Shown piece after piece: positions 1 through 6,075 of a stretch of DNA of 7,970 bases. Each line of letters opens with the position of its first letter. The first letter of the stretch is position 1. The notes beneath the pieces are model-generated. The model saw only the letters and a program-made list of their open reading frames with translations, was not told where the DNA came from and did no database searches. This DNA is from an uncultured Ruminococcus sp. (GTDB lineage Bacteria; Bacillota; Clostridia; Oscillospirales; Ruminococcaceae), in the NCBI GenBank assembly GCA_946404705.1, contig CAMJES010000096.1:1-7970 (forward strand), read 5' to 3'. The position numbers and the translations under genes were made by a program.

Positions 1-43
1 TCATAGCCGGTGACTGGAGTTCAGACGTGTGCTCTTCCGATCT
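1..43. other. Illumina adapter/index at left contig end (not genomic)
   Basis: Positions 10-43 match the Illumina TruSeq read-2 adapter, beginning GTGACTGGAGTTCAGACGTG and ending in GCTCTTCCGATCT. Positions 1-9 are consistent with the last base of the P7 arm plus an 8-base index. This is library sequence, not organism DNA. It supplies an apparent GTG start at 29 that reads into the first gene; that start is an artefact. Confidence 0.97.
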
Positions 44-2209
44 CAGAGAACGGCGTATATGCTCGAAAGCGTTCGGGCAAAGCTTGTGCTGACATGCGGA
101 TGCGGCTGTGAGCTTGCAGAGGAAATAAAGTTAGAAGAATTCGATTATTCGTACAGCAAAAAAACGCCTTTCTGCAAAGTTCATTCCGATGATATCTGCT
201 ATGTGATTTTCACCTCGGGTTCAACCGGAAAGCCGAAGGGTACAGCCATAACTCACAGAAATGTGATGAATTACTGCGCCTGCAACAAATTCAATGTCGC
301 AGGCAGGATAATAAAAAATGATATAACAAGCATAGTTTCGGTGACGGATATTGTGTTTGATATTTTCGTAACGGAAAGCATTCTGCCGCTGTTAAACGGC
401 ATGACGATATACCTTGCAGACGATGAACAGGCGGTTTCTCAAAAAGCGCTCGGGAAGCTTATCTCGGAGAGCGGCGCGCAGGTTTTGCAGACTACTCCGA
501 CAAAAATGCGCAGCTTTTTATTTGACAAAAATGACTGCGGTTATCTTTCCGTTCTTCGTGCTGTTATTCTTGGAGGAGAGGAATTCTCCGCCGAGCTTTG
601 CACCGAGCTGAAAAAACACACAACCGCAGAAATATACAACATCTACGGTCCTGCGGAAACTACCGTCTGGTCAGCGCTCACTCCTGCCGATGAAAATGAT
701 ATCACGATCGGAAAGCCCGTTGCGAACACGCGAATATATATCCTCGATGAAAAGCTTTCGCCCGTGCCTGTTGGGATTTCGGGCGAGATATACATATCGG
801 GTGACGGCGTTGGAAAAGGGTATATAAATAACCCCGAGCTTACGGCGGAAAGATTCCTGCCCGACCCGTTTTCTGACGGAAATGTTATGTATAAAACGGG
901 CGATTTGGGGCTTTGGCGCTATGACGGAAATATAGAATTTCTCGGCAGATGCGATTTTCAGATAAAGCTTCGCGGACTGCGCATAGAGCTTGGCGAGATT
1001 GAAAGCGTTATGCGCGGATTTGAGGGTATTCAACACGCCGCCGCGGTATGCAGAGATAACGGCAATGGCGAAAAATATCTTGCAGGATATTATACCTGCG
1101 GAAAAGAAATTGACGAAAGTGCGCTTCGAACATATCTTTCGGAAAAACTGCCTGCTTATATGATACCAAACATATTTATCCGTCTGTCCCTTATGCCGAT
1201 GACGCAAAGCGGAAAGATAAGCAGGAACGAACTGCCTGCGCCCGATATAAACGCAGTTTTTTCGGGCAGAAATTACACTCCGCCCATTAATGATACCGAA
1301 AAGCTGTTATGCGGCATTATGTCGGAGGTTCTCGGAATTCCTCGGGTGGGAACGGACGATGATTTCTTCGAGCTTGGCGGAGACAGCTTTTCCGCTATGA
1401 AATTTGCTTCAATTGCCGAGGAAAACGGCTTGATTTTTTCGCCGCGCAGCGTATACGAATGCCGAACCGTGAAAAAACTTAGGTTCGAATTTTCAAATAA
1501 AGAGAAAAAGAAAACCGCGTCCCCGAAATACAGCCGCTATCCGCTGAAAAGGACAGCCGTTGATTTGAGAACGTTCGAATTATTCGTTAAGCTTACAAAG
1601 AAAATATATAAATTTGAGGTTTCGGGACTTGAAGCTCTTGACTTTGGCGAAAAATATATTTTCTGTCCGAATCACGAAAGCGATCTTGACTGTATGTGGG
1701 TGTGGGCGGCTTTGGACGGCTTTGCAAAGCTGAATGACACCTTTGCTCTTATTGCGCAGGAGCATTTGGAAAAAGAAATTCCCCGTCGTGTTTTCAAGAT
1801 ATCGGGAGGGATACCCGTTGACAGAAAGGGAGATTTTGTTCCTTCGCTCAAACGTGCAATTGCAGTTCTGAAAAAAGAAAAACGTTTTCTGCTCATTCAC
1901 CCCGAGGGTACGCGCACACGAAACGGAAAGCTCGGCAAATTCAAAAAAGGAGCGGCTCTTATAGCCAAAAAGACGGGCGTAAAGCTTGTACCTGTCTTCA
2001 TTGAAGGCGCAAGAGAGATATACCCCGTTTATAAAAGCTTTCCGCGGCTTTTTGATATGATCGGAATGAAGAGATTTCCGCTGAAAATATGCTTCGGTAC
2101 GCCTGTAAGTCCTGCGGAAAAAACTGTGGAGCAGCTCACCGAAGAGATACGTCGGCAGACAGCCGAAATGAAAAGGAATGAAAAGAATGGTGATAGCAAC
2201 AGACGCTGA
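44..2209 (+). CDS. NRPS-like protein, adenylation-carrier-PlsC acyltransferase fusion (5' partial)
   Basis: The frame is open from the first genomic base, so the N-terminus is missing; 721 residues remain, numbered from 44. The adenylation domain spans about 1-400 and lacks only its first core motifs. Visible are the A3 loop TSGSTGKPKG (57-66), A4 with Asp106, A5 NIYGPAETT (199-207), A6 GEIYISGDG, A7 YKTGDLG, A8 RGLRIELGEIE and the A10 lysine in QSGKISR (Lys391). A carrier domain follows, with FFELGGDSF and Ser448 as the phosphopantetheine site. After a basic linker comes a PlsC-like acyltransferase (about 510-721) with NHESDLD (His544, Asp549), GGIPVDR (588-594), HPEGTR (619-624) and a VPVFIEGA block. 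By family knowledge, the A domain makes an aminoacyl-AMP and loads the carrier, while PlsC enzymes acylate lysolipid hydroxyls. There is no thioesterase or reductase, so the acyltransferase may release or modify the carrier-bound product; that is inference. Upstream domains, such as a condensation domain, cannot be excluded. Confidence 0.93.
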   Translation, partial: QRTAYMLESVRAKLVLTCGCGCELAEEIKLEEFDYSYSKKTPFCKVHSDDICYVIFTSGSTGKPKGTAITHRNVMNYCACNKFNVAGRIIKNDITSIVSVTDIVFDIFVTESILPLLNGMTIYLADDEQAVSQKALGKLISESGAQVLQTTPTKMRSFLFDKNDCGYLSVLRAVILGGEEFSAELCTELKKHTTAEIYNIYGPAETTVWSALTPADENDITIGKPVANTRIYILDEKLSPVPVGISGEIYISGDGVGKGYINNPELTAERFLPDPFSDGNVMYKTGDLGLWRYDGNIEFLGRCDFQIKLRGLRIELGEIESVMRGFEGIQHAAAVCRDNGNGEKYLAGYYTCGKEIDESALRTYLSEKLPAYMIPNIFIRLSLMPMTQSGKISRNELPAPDINAVFSGRNYTPPINDTEKLLCGIMSEVLGIPRVGTDDDFFELGGDSFSAMKFASIAEENGLIFSPRSVYECRTVKKLRFEFSNKEKKKTASPKYSRYPLKRTAVDLRTFELFVKLTKKIYKFEVSGLEALDFGEKYIFCPNHESDLDCMWVWAALDGFAKLNDTFALIAQEHLEKEIPRRVFKISGGIPVDRKGDFVPSLKRAIAVLKKEKRFLLIHPEGTRTRNGKLGKFKKGAALIAKKTGVKLVPVFIEGAREIYPVYKSFPRLFDMIGMKRFPLKICFGTPVSPAEKTVEQLTEEIRRQTAEMKRNEKNGDSNRR

Positions 2210-2798
2210 CGGCGTACTCACGGATATGTCGGGCTTTAATTACATATACGGCGAAAAATTCTTCGGACACAAGCCTGTCGATTTTTCGGGATATACAACG
2301 GCTGAAATTTTCGGAGAAAACAAGGCAAGAGAATTCCTTTTCGGTCTGAGATATTTTTATGATTACTGCTGCCGCCTTGAACCCCGTGAAAACGCCTCGG
2401 AGGTGTGTAAAAAGCTTTGCTCTCGGGGGCATAGTCTTTATGTCATCACGGCGAGAAAGTTTTCCACTCAGAATACACCCTTGGGCGCTCTCAGCAGGAA
2501 CTTGTTTAGGAATTGGTGCAAGAAAAACGGGCTTTTTTTCGGTGATATTTTCTTCTGCTCCGAGAAAAACACGCCGCCGCAAAAGCTTGAATACTGCAGG
2601 CGGATATCGGCTGATATTATGATAGACGACAAGTCCGATATTGCGCTTTATCTTGCGGAAAACGGCGTAAAGGTACTGCTTTTTGACGCTCCGTACAACA
2701 AGGGAGCAGAGCATAAAAACATAAAAAGAGTTTACAGCTGGGACGATATATACAGCTATATAAACAGCGGCAAAAAAGCGCCAAATATTGACATATAA
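2187..2798 (+). CDS. HAD-superfamily phosphatase, 5'-nucleotidase (NT5C-type) like
   Basis: A 203-residue soluble protein with the HAD signature in order: DADGVLTD (Asp6 nucleophile, Asp8 acid/base), ITAR with Thr88, a lysine candidate in motif III (Lys127 or Lys133), and IDDKSD with Asp147 and Asp148. Length and motif spacing fit the NT5C/YqfW-like nucleotidase group, which hydrolyses phosphomonoesters; the substrate cannot be read from sequence. An ATG at 2178 is possible but has AAAAGG only one base upstream, whereas the ATG at 2187 has AGG 10 nt away, so 2187 is preferred. The gene starts inside the 3' end of the acyltransferase fusion gene (23-nt overlap, or 32 nt from 2178), which suggests one transcript and translational coupling. 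A role in dephosphorylating an intermediate of the same pathway is plausible but unproven. Confidence 0.85.
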   Translation: MVIATDADGVLTDMSGFNYIYGEKFFGHKPVDFSGYTTAEIFGENKAREFLFGLRYFYDYCCRLEPRENASEVCKKLCSRGHSLYVITARKFSTQNTPLGALSRNLFRNWCKKNGLFFGDIFFCSEKNTPPQKLEYCRRISADIMIDDKSDIALYLAENGVKVLLFDAPYNKGAEHKNIKRVYSWDDIYSYINSGKKAPNIDI

Positions 2799-2816
2799 AC
2801 CGCACTATGATATATT
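2788..2816 (+). promoter_or_regulatory. Consensus sigma-A promoter for the decayed membrane-protein gene
   Basis: TTGACA (2788-2793), 17 nt, then TATATT (2811-2816), with TG at 2808-2809 giving an extended -10. The -35 overlaps the stop region of the HAD gene. Transcription would start near 2823 and run into the truncated gene. By eye it is the closest match to sigma-A consensus in the window. Confidence 0.75.
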
Positions 2817-2873
2817 TTAAGCAGAATTACAGAGGTGTATGACAGAAGAAAAACTGTTTTTGGAGATAAGAAA

Positions 2874-3149
2874 ATGAAAAAGTTTTATATTCGCCGCCCC
2901 TAAATGTTTGACGAAGCGGCAAAGGGAAAACCTAAAGGACTTCTCACGACTCTGCTGACGTTCCTTTTATTTTATATCATAGCTTCTTTGGTTGAGATAA
3001 TCATCCCTACGGCGGTGGCTTTTATTGACGGGATAAGACTTGCTGCACAAGGAGCAAATGACGCAGAACTTTCCGATAATCTGTGGTGCAATTATAGCTG
3101 CCTAATTTATCTACAAGTTAAATGGGGATTAGTATTATTTACTCAATGA
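2874..3149 (+). pseudogene. Truncated polytopic membrane protein gene (possibly CPBP-type) with nonsense codon
   Basis: An ATG at 2874 has a good ribosome binding site (TGGAG, 2861-2865, 8 nt away) and encodes MKKFYIRRP, then TAA at 2901-2903. The same frame continues at ATG 2904 with MFDEAAKGKPKG and hydrophobic segments, including LLTTLLTFLLFYIIASLVEI. The simplest reading is a point mutation to TAA (for example from AAA, GAA or CAA) in an originally continuous reading frame. Downstream, only one or two membrane segments remain before the sequence becomes uncharacteristic (from about 3080) and ends at 3149, overlapping the 3' end of the convergent regulator gene by 11 nt. So there is probably a 3' deletion as well. 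Reinitiation at 2904 could still make an 81-residue peptide. The start resembles gut Clostridia membrane proteases of the CPBP family, but the diagnostic glutamate motifs are absent, so the family is a weak guess. Confidence 0.6.
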
Positions 3150-3564
3150 TCTTAAATCCGTGTTCTTCAAGCAGAAGATTTGTATCAATTATACCGTAAC
3201 CCTTTTTTACGGCGAAAATTATCAGCGAATCGCGTTCGTCACGGGCATAAAGCGGACGCAGGCAGGCTGTTTTCATAAGCTTTTGAACCTCTGCGAAGTT
3301 AAGCTTCATACCGAACGCAAGAGCGATGACCTTATCTCTTTTGGGATTTTTCCCACCCTCGAATATCTGATATGCATATCCTCTGTTAAGTCCCGAGTTT
3401 CTGATGATATCGGCTATCTCCATATTGCGGCTCGTTGCCAGTTTATTCAAGTAATCGGAAAGATTCGTGTTTATGAATTCACCCGAATTTTTTTCAATAT
3501 AGTCGTTTATATCGGTTATCTCCGAAAGCTCGTTTTCAAGTTTATCCGTGCTGACTGCGTTCAT
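3139..3564 (-). CDS. XRE-like helix-turn-helix DNA-binding regulator
   Basis: A 141-residue protein read on the - strand. The start at 3564 is supported by a GGGAGA ribosome binding site just upstream (about 3573-3578). Residues about 36-100 fit an XRE/lambda-repressor fold: DYLNKLATSRNMEIADIIRN, then GLNRGYAYQIFEGGKNP as turn plus recognition helix, then helices around ALAFGMKLNFAEVQKLM. The N-terminal 30 residues are acidic and probably helical. The tail (DERDSLIIFAVKKGYGIIDTN) probably packs on the HTH or dimerises. It is transcribed divergently from the membrane Ser/Thr kinase gene, a common layout for a regulator acting on the shared intergenic region. The palindromic element at 3676-3697 is a candidate operator. 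No effector domain is visible; phosphorylation by the kinase is conceivable but only inferred. Confidence 0.8.
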   Translation of the reverse strand: MNAVSTDKLENELSEITDINDYIEKNSGEFINTNLSDYLNKLATSRNMEIADIIRNSGLNRGYAYQIFEGGKNPKRDKVIALAFGMKLNFAEVQKLMKTACLRPLYARDERDSLIIFAVKKGYGIIDTNLLLEEHGFKIIE

Positions 3565-3601
3565 GTTTTTTCTCCCTTTTTATTGAAATTCTGACAGGAA
3601 T

Positions 3602-3630
3602 ATGATAACATATATTTAACGAGATTTCAA
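3602..3630 (-). promoter_or_regulatory. Sigma-A promoter of the XRE-like regulator gene
   Basis: Read on the - strand: TTGAAA (3630-3625), 17 nt, TATCAT (3607-3602), with TG one base before the -10 (extended -10). Predicted transcription start is near 3594, giving a leader of about 30 nt with the GGGAGA ribosome binding site. Confidence 0.65.
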
Positions 3631-3675
3631 GCGTTACAAAAATTTTTATTTCAAAAAGGGATTTTTTTGACACAG

Positions 3676-3718
3676 TTAGCTGTCAGCTTACCAAAACGCT
3701 GAGCAGATGTTGTATAAT
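3676..3718 (+). promoter_or_regulatory. Kinase promoter with shared 22-nt upstream element
   Basis: A perfect TATAAT at 3713-3718 lies 15 nt after the element at 3676-3697. The element begins TTAGCTGTCAGCT, an AGCTG-T-CAGCT palindrome, and ends TACCAAAAC. A second copy with the same spacing precedes the PH-domain gene (5464-5506); only two of 22 positions differ. No TTGACA-like -35 is found at the right distance, so the element probably binds an activator or takes the place of the -35. Confidence 0.7.
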
Positions 3719-3748
3719 AAAAATTAAAATGCTTAATAGGTTATGATT

Positions 3749-5422
3749 ATGGATATAAACGAGATAAAAACCAAATATCAGACCGTCCGTCTGCTTGACA
3801 AGGACGACAAGGGAACTGTGGAATTGGTATCTTCGGGGGAAAAACAGTTCATTTTAAGGACTATGAACGGAAAGATAAGCTCCTATCCCGCGCTTCGGAA
3901 GATAGCTTCCCCCTATATCCCGAAGATAGAATATGCGGTATCGGACGGTGAAAAAACCGTTGTGCTTGAAGAGTACATAGCCGGCGGAAAAGACATATCC
4001 TCATTGACCGCGGAAAAGAAGATAGTTACCGCATTCTGTGAGCTGTGCGATGTTCTGAGCGTTCTTCACAGCCGTGGGATCGTACACCGCGATATAAAGC
4101 CATCCAACATTCTTATCGCACCCGACGGTCATATCAGACTCATTGATTTTGACGCTTCAAGATATTATGACGACAGCAAGGATAACGACACGCGCTGCCT
4201 TGGTACAAAGGGCTACGCTCCACCCGAACAGTTCGGATACAGTCAGACCAGCGCGGCTTCGGATATATACTCTTTGGGCGTTACCCTCAAAACCGTTTTG
4301 GGCGAAAAGGCGGATAAGAGAAAATATCGGCATATAATCAGAAAATGCACGGAATTCGACCCGAAAAACCGCTACCAAAGCGCCGCAAGCGTTAAAAGGG
4401 CGCTTAAATTCAGCGGTGCTGCTCTTTTTCTGCCGATCGTATTATGTTCGGCGGCGGTTCTTGCCTGCGTTCTGTATTTCCACGGAAATATTTTCATTGG
4501 GGAACCGGAAAGTGTATTGTCCGAGAGCGTTTCGGCTTCGCAGTCAAGCTCCGAAGCTAATACGTCGGAAGCGAAAGCTTCTTCGGGAACTGCCGCGCCG
4601 CTGACGGAAACAACGACCGCTGTTCCCGTGACCGAAGTGACCACGGTTATCCCCGAAACGGCAGCGACTTCTTCGGATAAAGACGAAGAAGAAACAGAAA
4701 CCGCTTCCGAAAAAACCGAAACCTCTTCGATACAAACGACCGAAACCTCGGCTTCGACCTCAGCTGCAAATACAACAGCTTCACAGAAAAAAACGACCAC
4801 CGCGAAAACAACAACGACCGCCGAAAAGTCGGAAACAACGGTACCTTCCGCAGCGGAAACGGTCAGCCCAAGCACACCCTCGTCCGCACTTCCGAAAGAT
4901 ACTTCCAAAATACTTTTGACCTGCATTACGGACAAGCTGAAAACACCTGCCATAAAAAGGGTAGAGGTCGGTTACAACCGGTATGTCGATGAGCTTGAAG
5001 AGCCGTATGAATTTGTTTTGGACGAAACCGTTTTGGGAACGTGGAGCCTGATGAATTACACCATGGGCGGCATCAATCTTTATGATAAAATGAATTATTA
5101 TAATCTGAAAAAGGGAGCGGAATATGAAGACTATCCGAGAACGCTTACCTTTAACGATGACGGCAGCTGCGTCTTTGCAGGCTATTCCAAAAGCGGTTCA
5201 AAGCTAACTCCCGTTTACAGCACCACCTACCGATGGACTTACGGAGTTATTGAGGAGTCAGCTGTTGACGAATACTTTTTTTACGCAAAATACTATCTCT
5301 ACCGCGGCGAAAACGGGAAAGAGTATATTTTTCTTGAACAAAAAAACGGCGATTACTTACGCACCAAGGATCTTGGAACAAGCTTTTGTTATTACATTTA
5401 TGAACGGGATAAAGAAGAGTAA
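3749..5422 (+). CDS. Membrane Ser/Thr protein kinase with extracytoplasmic C-terminal domain
   Basis: The ATG at 3749 has AATAGG 8 nt upstream and is preferred to the ATG at 3743 (2 nt). Length is 557 residues. The Hanks-type kinase domain (about 5-220) shows HRDIKPSN (Asp115, Asn120), DFD in place of DFG (133-135) and YAPPEQFG (156-163). The glycine-rich loop is degenerate, the usual VAIK lysine is arginine (Arg37, FILRTM), and no clear helix-C glutamate is seen. One membrane segment (about 224-244) is followed by a Ser/Thr/Glu-rich, probably disordered stalk (248-383). The C-terminal domain (about 384-557) is aromatic-rich and probably beta, with LGTWSL, LTFNDDGSC and YIFLEQKNGDY. The topology puts the kinase in the cytosol and the last domain outside, fitting a sensor of the envelope or environment. 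The gene is divergent from an XRE-like regulator, has its own promoter and ends in a strong terminator. Activity is likely, but the altered ATP-site residues leave room for a pseudokinase. Confidence 0.9.
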   Translation: MDINEIKTKYQTVRLLDKDDKGTVELVSSGEKQFILRTMNGKISSYPALRKIASPYIPKIEYAVSDGEKTVVLEEYIAGGKDISSLTAEKKIVTAFCELCDVLSVLHSRGIVHRDIKPSNILIAPDGHIRLIDFDASRYYDDSKDNDTRCLGTKGYAPPEQFGYSQTSAASDIYSLGVTLKTVLGEKADKRKYRHIIRKCTEFDPKNRYQSAASVKRALKFSGAALFLPIVLCSAAVLACVLYFHGNIFIGEPESVLSESVSASQSSSEANTSEAKASSGTAAPLTETTTAVPVTEVTTVIPETAATSSDKDEEETETASEKTETSSIQTTETSASTSAANTTASQKKTTTAKTTTTAEKSETTVPSAAETVSPSTPSSALPKDTSKILLTCITDKLKTPAIKRVEVGYNRYVDELEEPYEFVLDETVLGTWSLMNYTMGGINLYDKMNYYNLKKGAEYEDYPRTLTFNDDGSCVFAGYSKSGSKLTPVYSTTYRWTYGVIEESAVDEYFFYAKYYLYRGENGKEYIFLEQKNGDYLRTKDLGTSFCYYIYERDKEE

Positions 5423-5423
5423 T

Positions 5424-5455
5424 TTCCGTCCGCACAATGCGGACGGAATTTTTTT
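5424..5455 (+). terminator. Rho-independent terminator after the kinase gene
   Basis: A perfect 11-bp stem, TTCCGTCCGCA (5424-5434) and TGCGGACGGAA (5438-5448), encloses the loop CAA and is followed by seven T residues (5449-5455). It starts two bases after the kinase stop codon. Confidence 0.95.
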
Positions 5456-5463
5456 GTTGAAAT

Positions 5464-5506
5464 TTAGCTGACAGCTGACCAAAACTGAAATCAAAGCGTA
5501 TATAAT
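5464..5506 (+). promoter_or_regulatory. PH-gene promoter with shared 22-nt upstream element
   Basis: The element at 5464-5485 starts TTAGCTGACAGCT and ends GACCAAAAC; TATAAT follows at 5501-5506 after exactly 15 nt. It matches the kinase promoter element at 20 of 22 positions with identical spacing. This copy also reads as a tandem repeat AGCTGAC-AGCTGAC. Predicted start is near 5513, with a leader of about 34 nt ending in the GGGGGAA ribosome binding site. Confidence 0.7.
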
Positions 5507-5546
5507 TGAAATTACCTAAAAAATTATTAAAACGGGGGAATTTCAA

Positions 5547-6050
5547 ATGAGTTTTGAAAAAGATGTTGCAAATGCAGAGATCAACAAAGCGGCACTTATG
5601 CCGTCTGTACTTACGGCACTTATCATTGATGCGATCATCGTTAGCTTCAGCTTACTTTATTTTGGTGCAGATTTTGAGTTTTACATTATTGGGATTGCCA
5701 TAGCCTGCATACTTGTTATGCTTATAGCCGCCGGCTCAAAGATGTTTATACTCAAGCACACTACTCTTGCTCTGACCGAAAAAAGAATATACGGCAAGAC
5801 AGGCATTATCAACACAAAATCGATGGATTCACCTATAAGCAAAATAAACAGCATATCAGTTGAGCAGGGCTTCTGGGGCAAGGTGTTCCATTACAGCACC
5901 GTTTCCGTTTCGACCTCTTCGGGCAACTACAAATTTGCATACATAGAAAATGCAGACAGCTTCAAAGAGAAAACTATGGACCAGATCGAAGCTTATGAAA
6001 ATGATAAGCTGAAAAATCAAGCTGCAATGCTTGCGGACAGCCTGTCTTAA
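5547..6050 (+). CDS. Membrane protein with bacterial PH domain (bPH_2-like), copy 1
   Basis: A 167-residue protein; the start at 5547 has GGGGGAA at 5534-5540. Two hydrophobic helices (about 19-39 and 46-63) form an N-terminal hairpin, followed by a compact beta-rich domain (about 70-145) with LALTEKRIYGKTGIINTKS, SISVEQGFWGK and VSTSSGNYKF. This is the pattern of YdbS/YdbT-type bacterial PH domains, where a short membrane anchor precedes the PH-like fold. The tail (DQIEAYENDKLKNQAAML) is probably an amphipathic helix. It is the first gene of an apparent two-gene operon with a paralogue 25 nt downstream, under the promoter element it shares with the kinase gene. Molecular function of the family is poorly defined; a role at the membrane surface or in envelope homeostasis is inferred. 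Confidence 0.8.
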   Translation: MSFEKDVANAEINKAALMPSVLTALIIDAIIVSFSLLYFGADFEFYIIGIAIACILVMLIAAGSKMFILKHTTLALTEKRIYGKTGIINTKSMDSPISKINSISVEQGFWGKVFHYSTVSVSTSSGNYKFAYIENADSFKEKTMDQIEAYENDKLKNQAAMLADSLS

Positions 6051-6075
6051 TAAAAATGTTAAAGGAGAATTTATC

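Noticed and set aside
29..43. GTG start for the NRPS-like gene
   Set aside because: It lies inside Illumina adapter; the gene is truncated by the contig end and its real start is not in the window.
671..1207. 178-residue open frame on the - strand
   Set aside because: Antisense to adenylation motifs A6-A8, with no family features.
1580..2221. 213-residue open frame on the - strand
   Set aside because: It lies opposite the well-supported PlsC domain and shows no recognisable motif.
2839..2877. 12-codon leader peptide with an ATGA overlap onto the decayed membrane-protein gene
   Set aside because: The ribosome binding site spacing is too short (1 nt) and the peptide has no attenuator-like codon pattern; probably chance.
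4560..4900. Repetitive ACC/ACA/ACG-rich DNA as a possible repeat array
   Set aside because: It simply encodes the kinase's Thr/Ser-rich stalk; there is no fixed repeat unit and no CRISPR-like spacing.
4372..4953. 193-residue open frame on the - strand
   Set aside because: It is the complement of the kinase's low-complexity Thr/Ser stalk; Val/Ser-rich composition, no domain and no ribosome binding site considered convincing.
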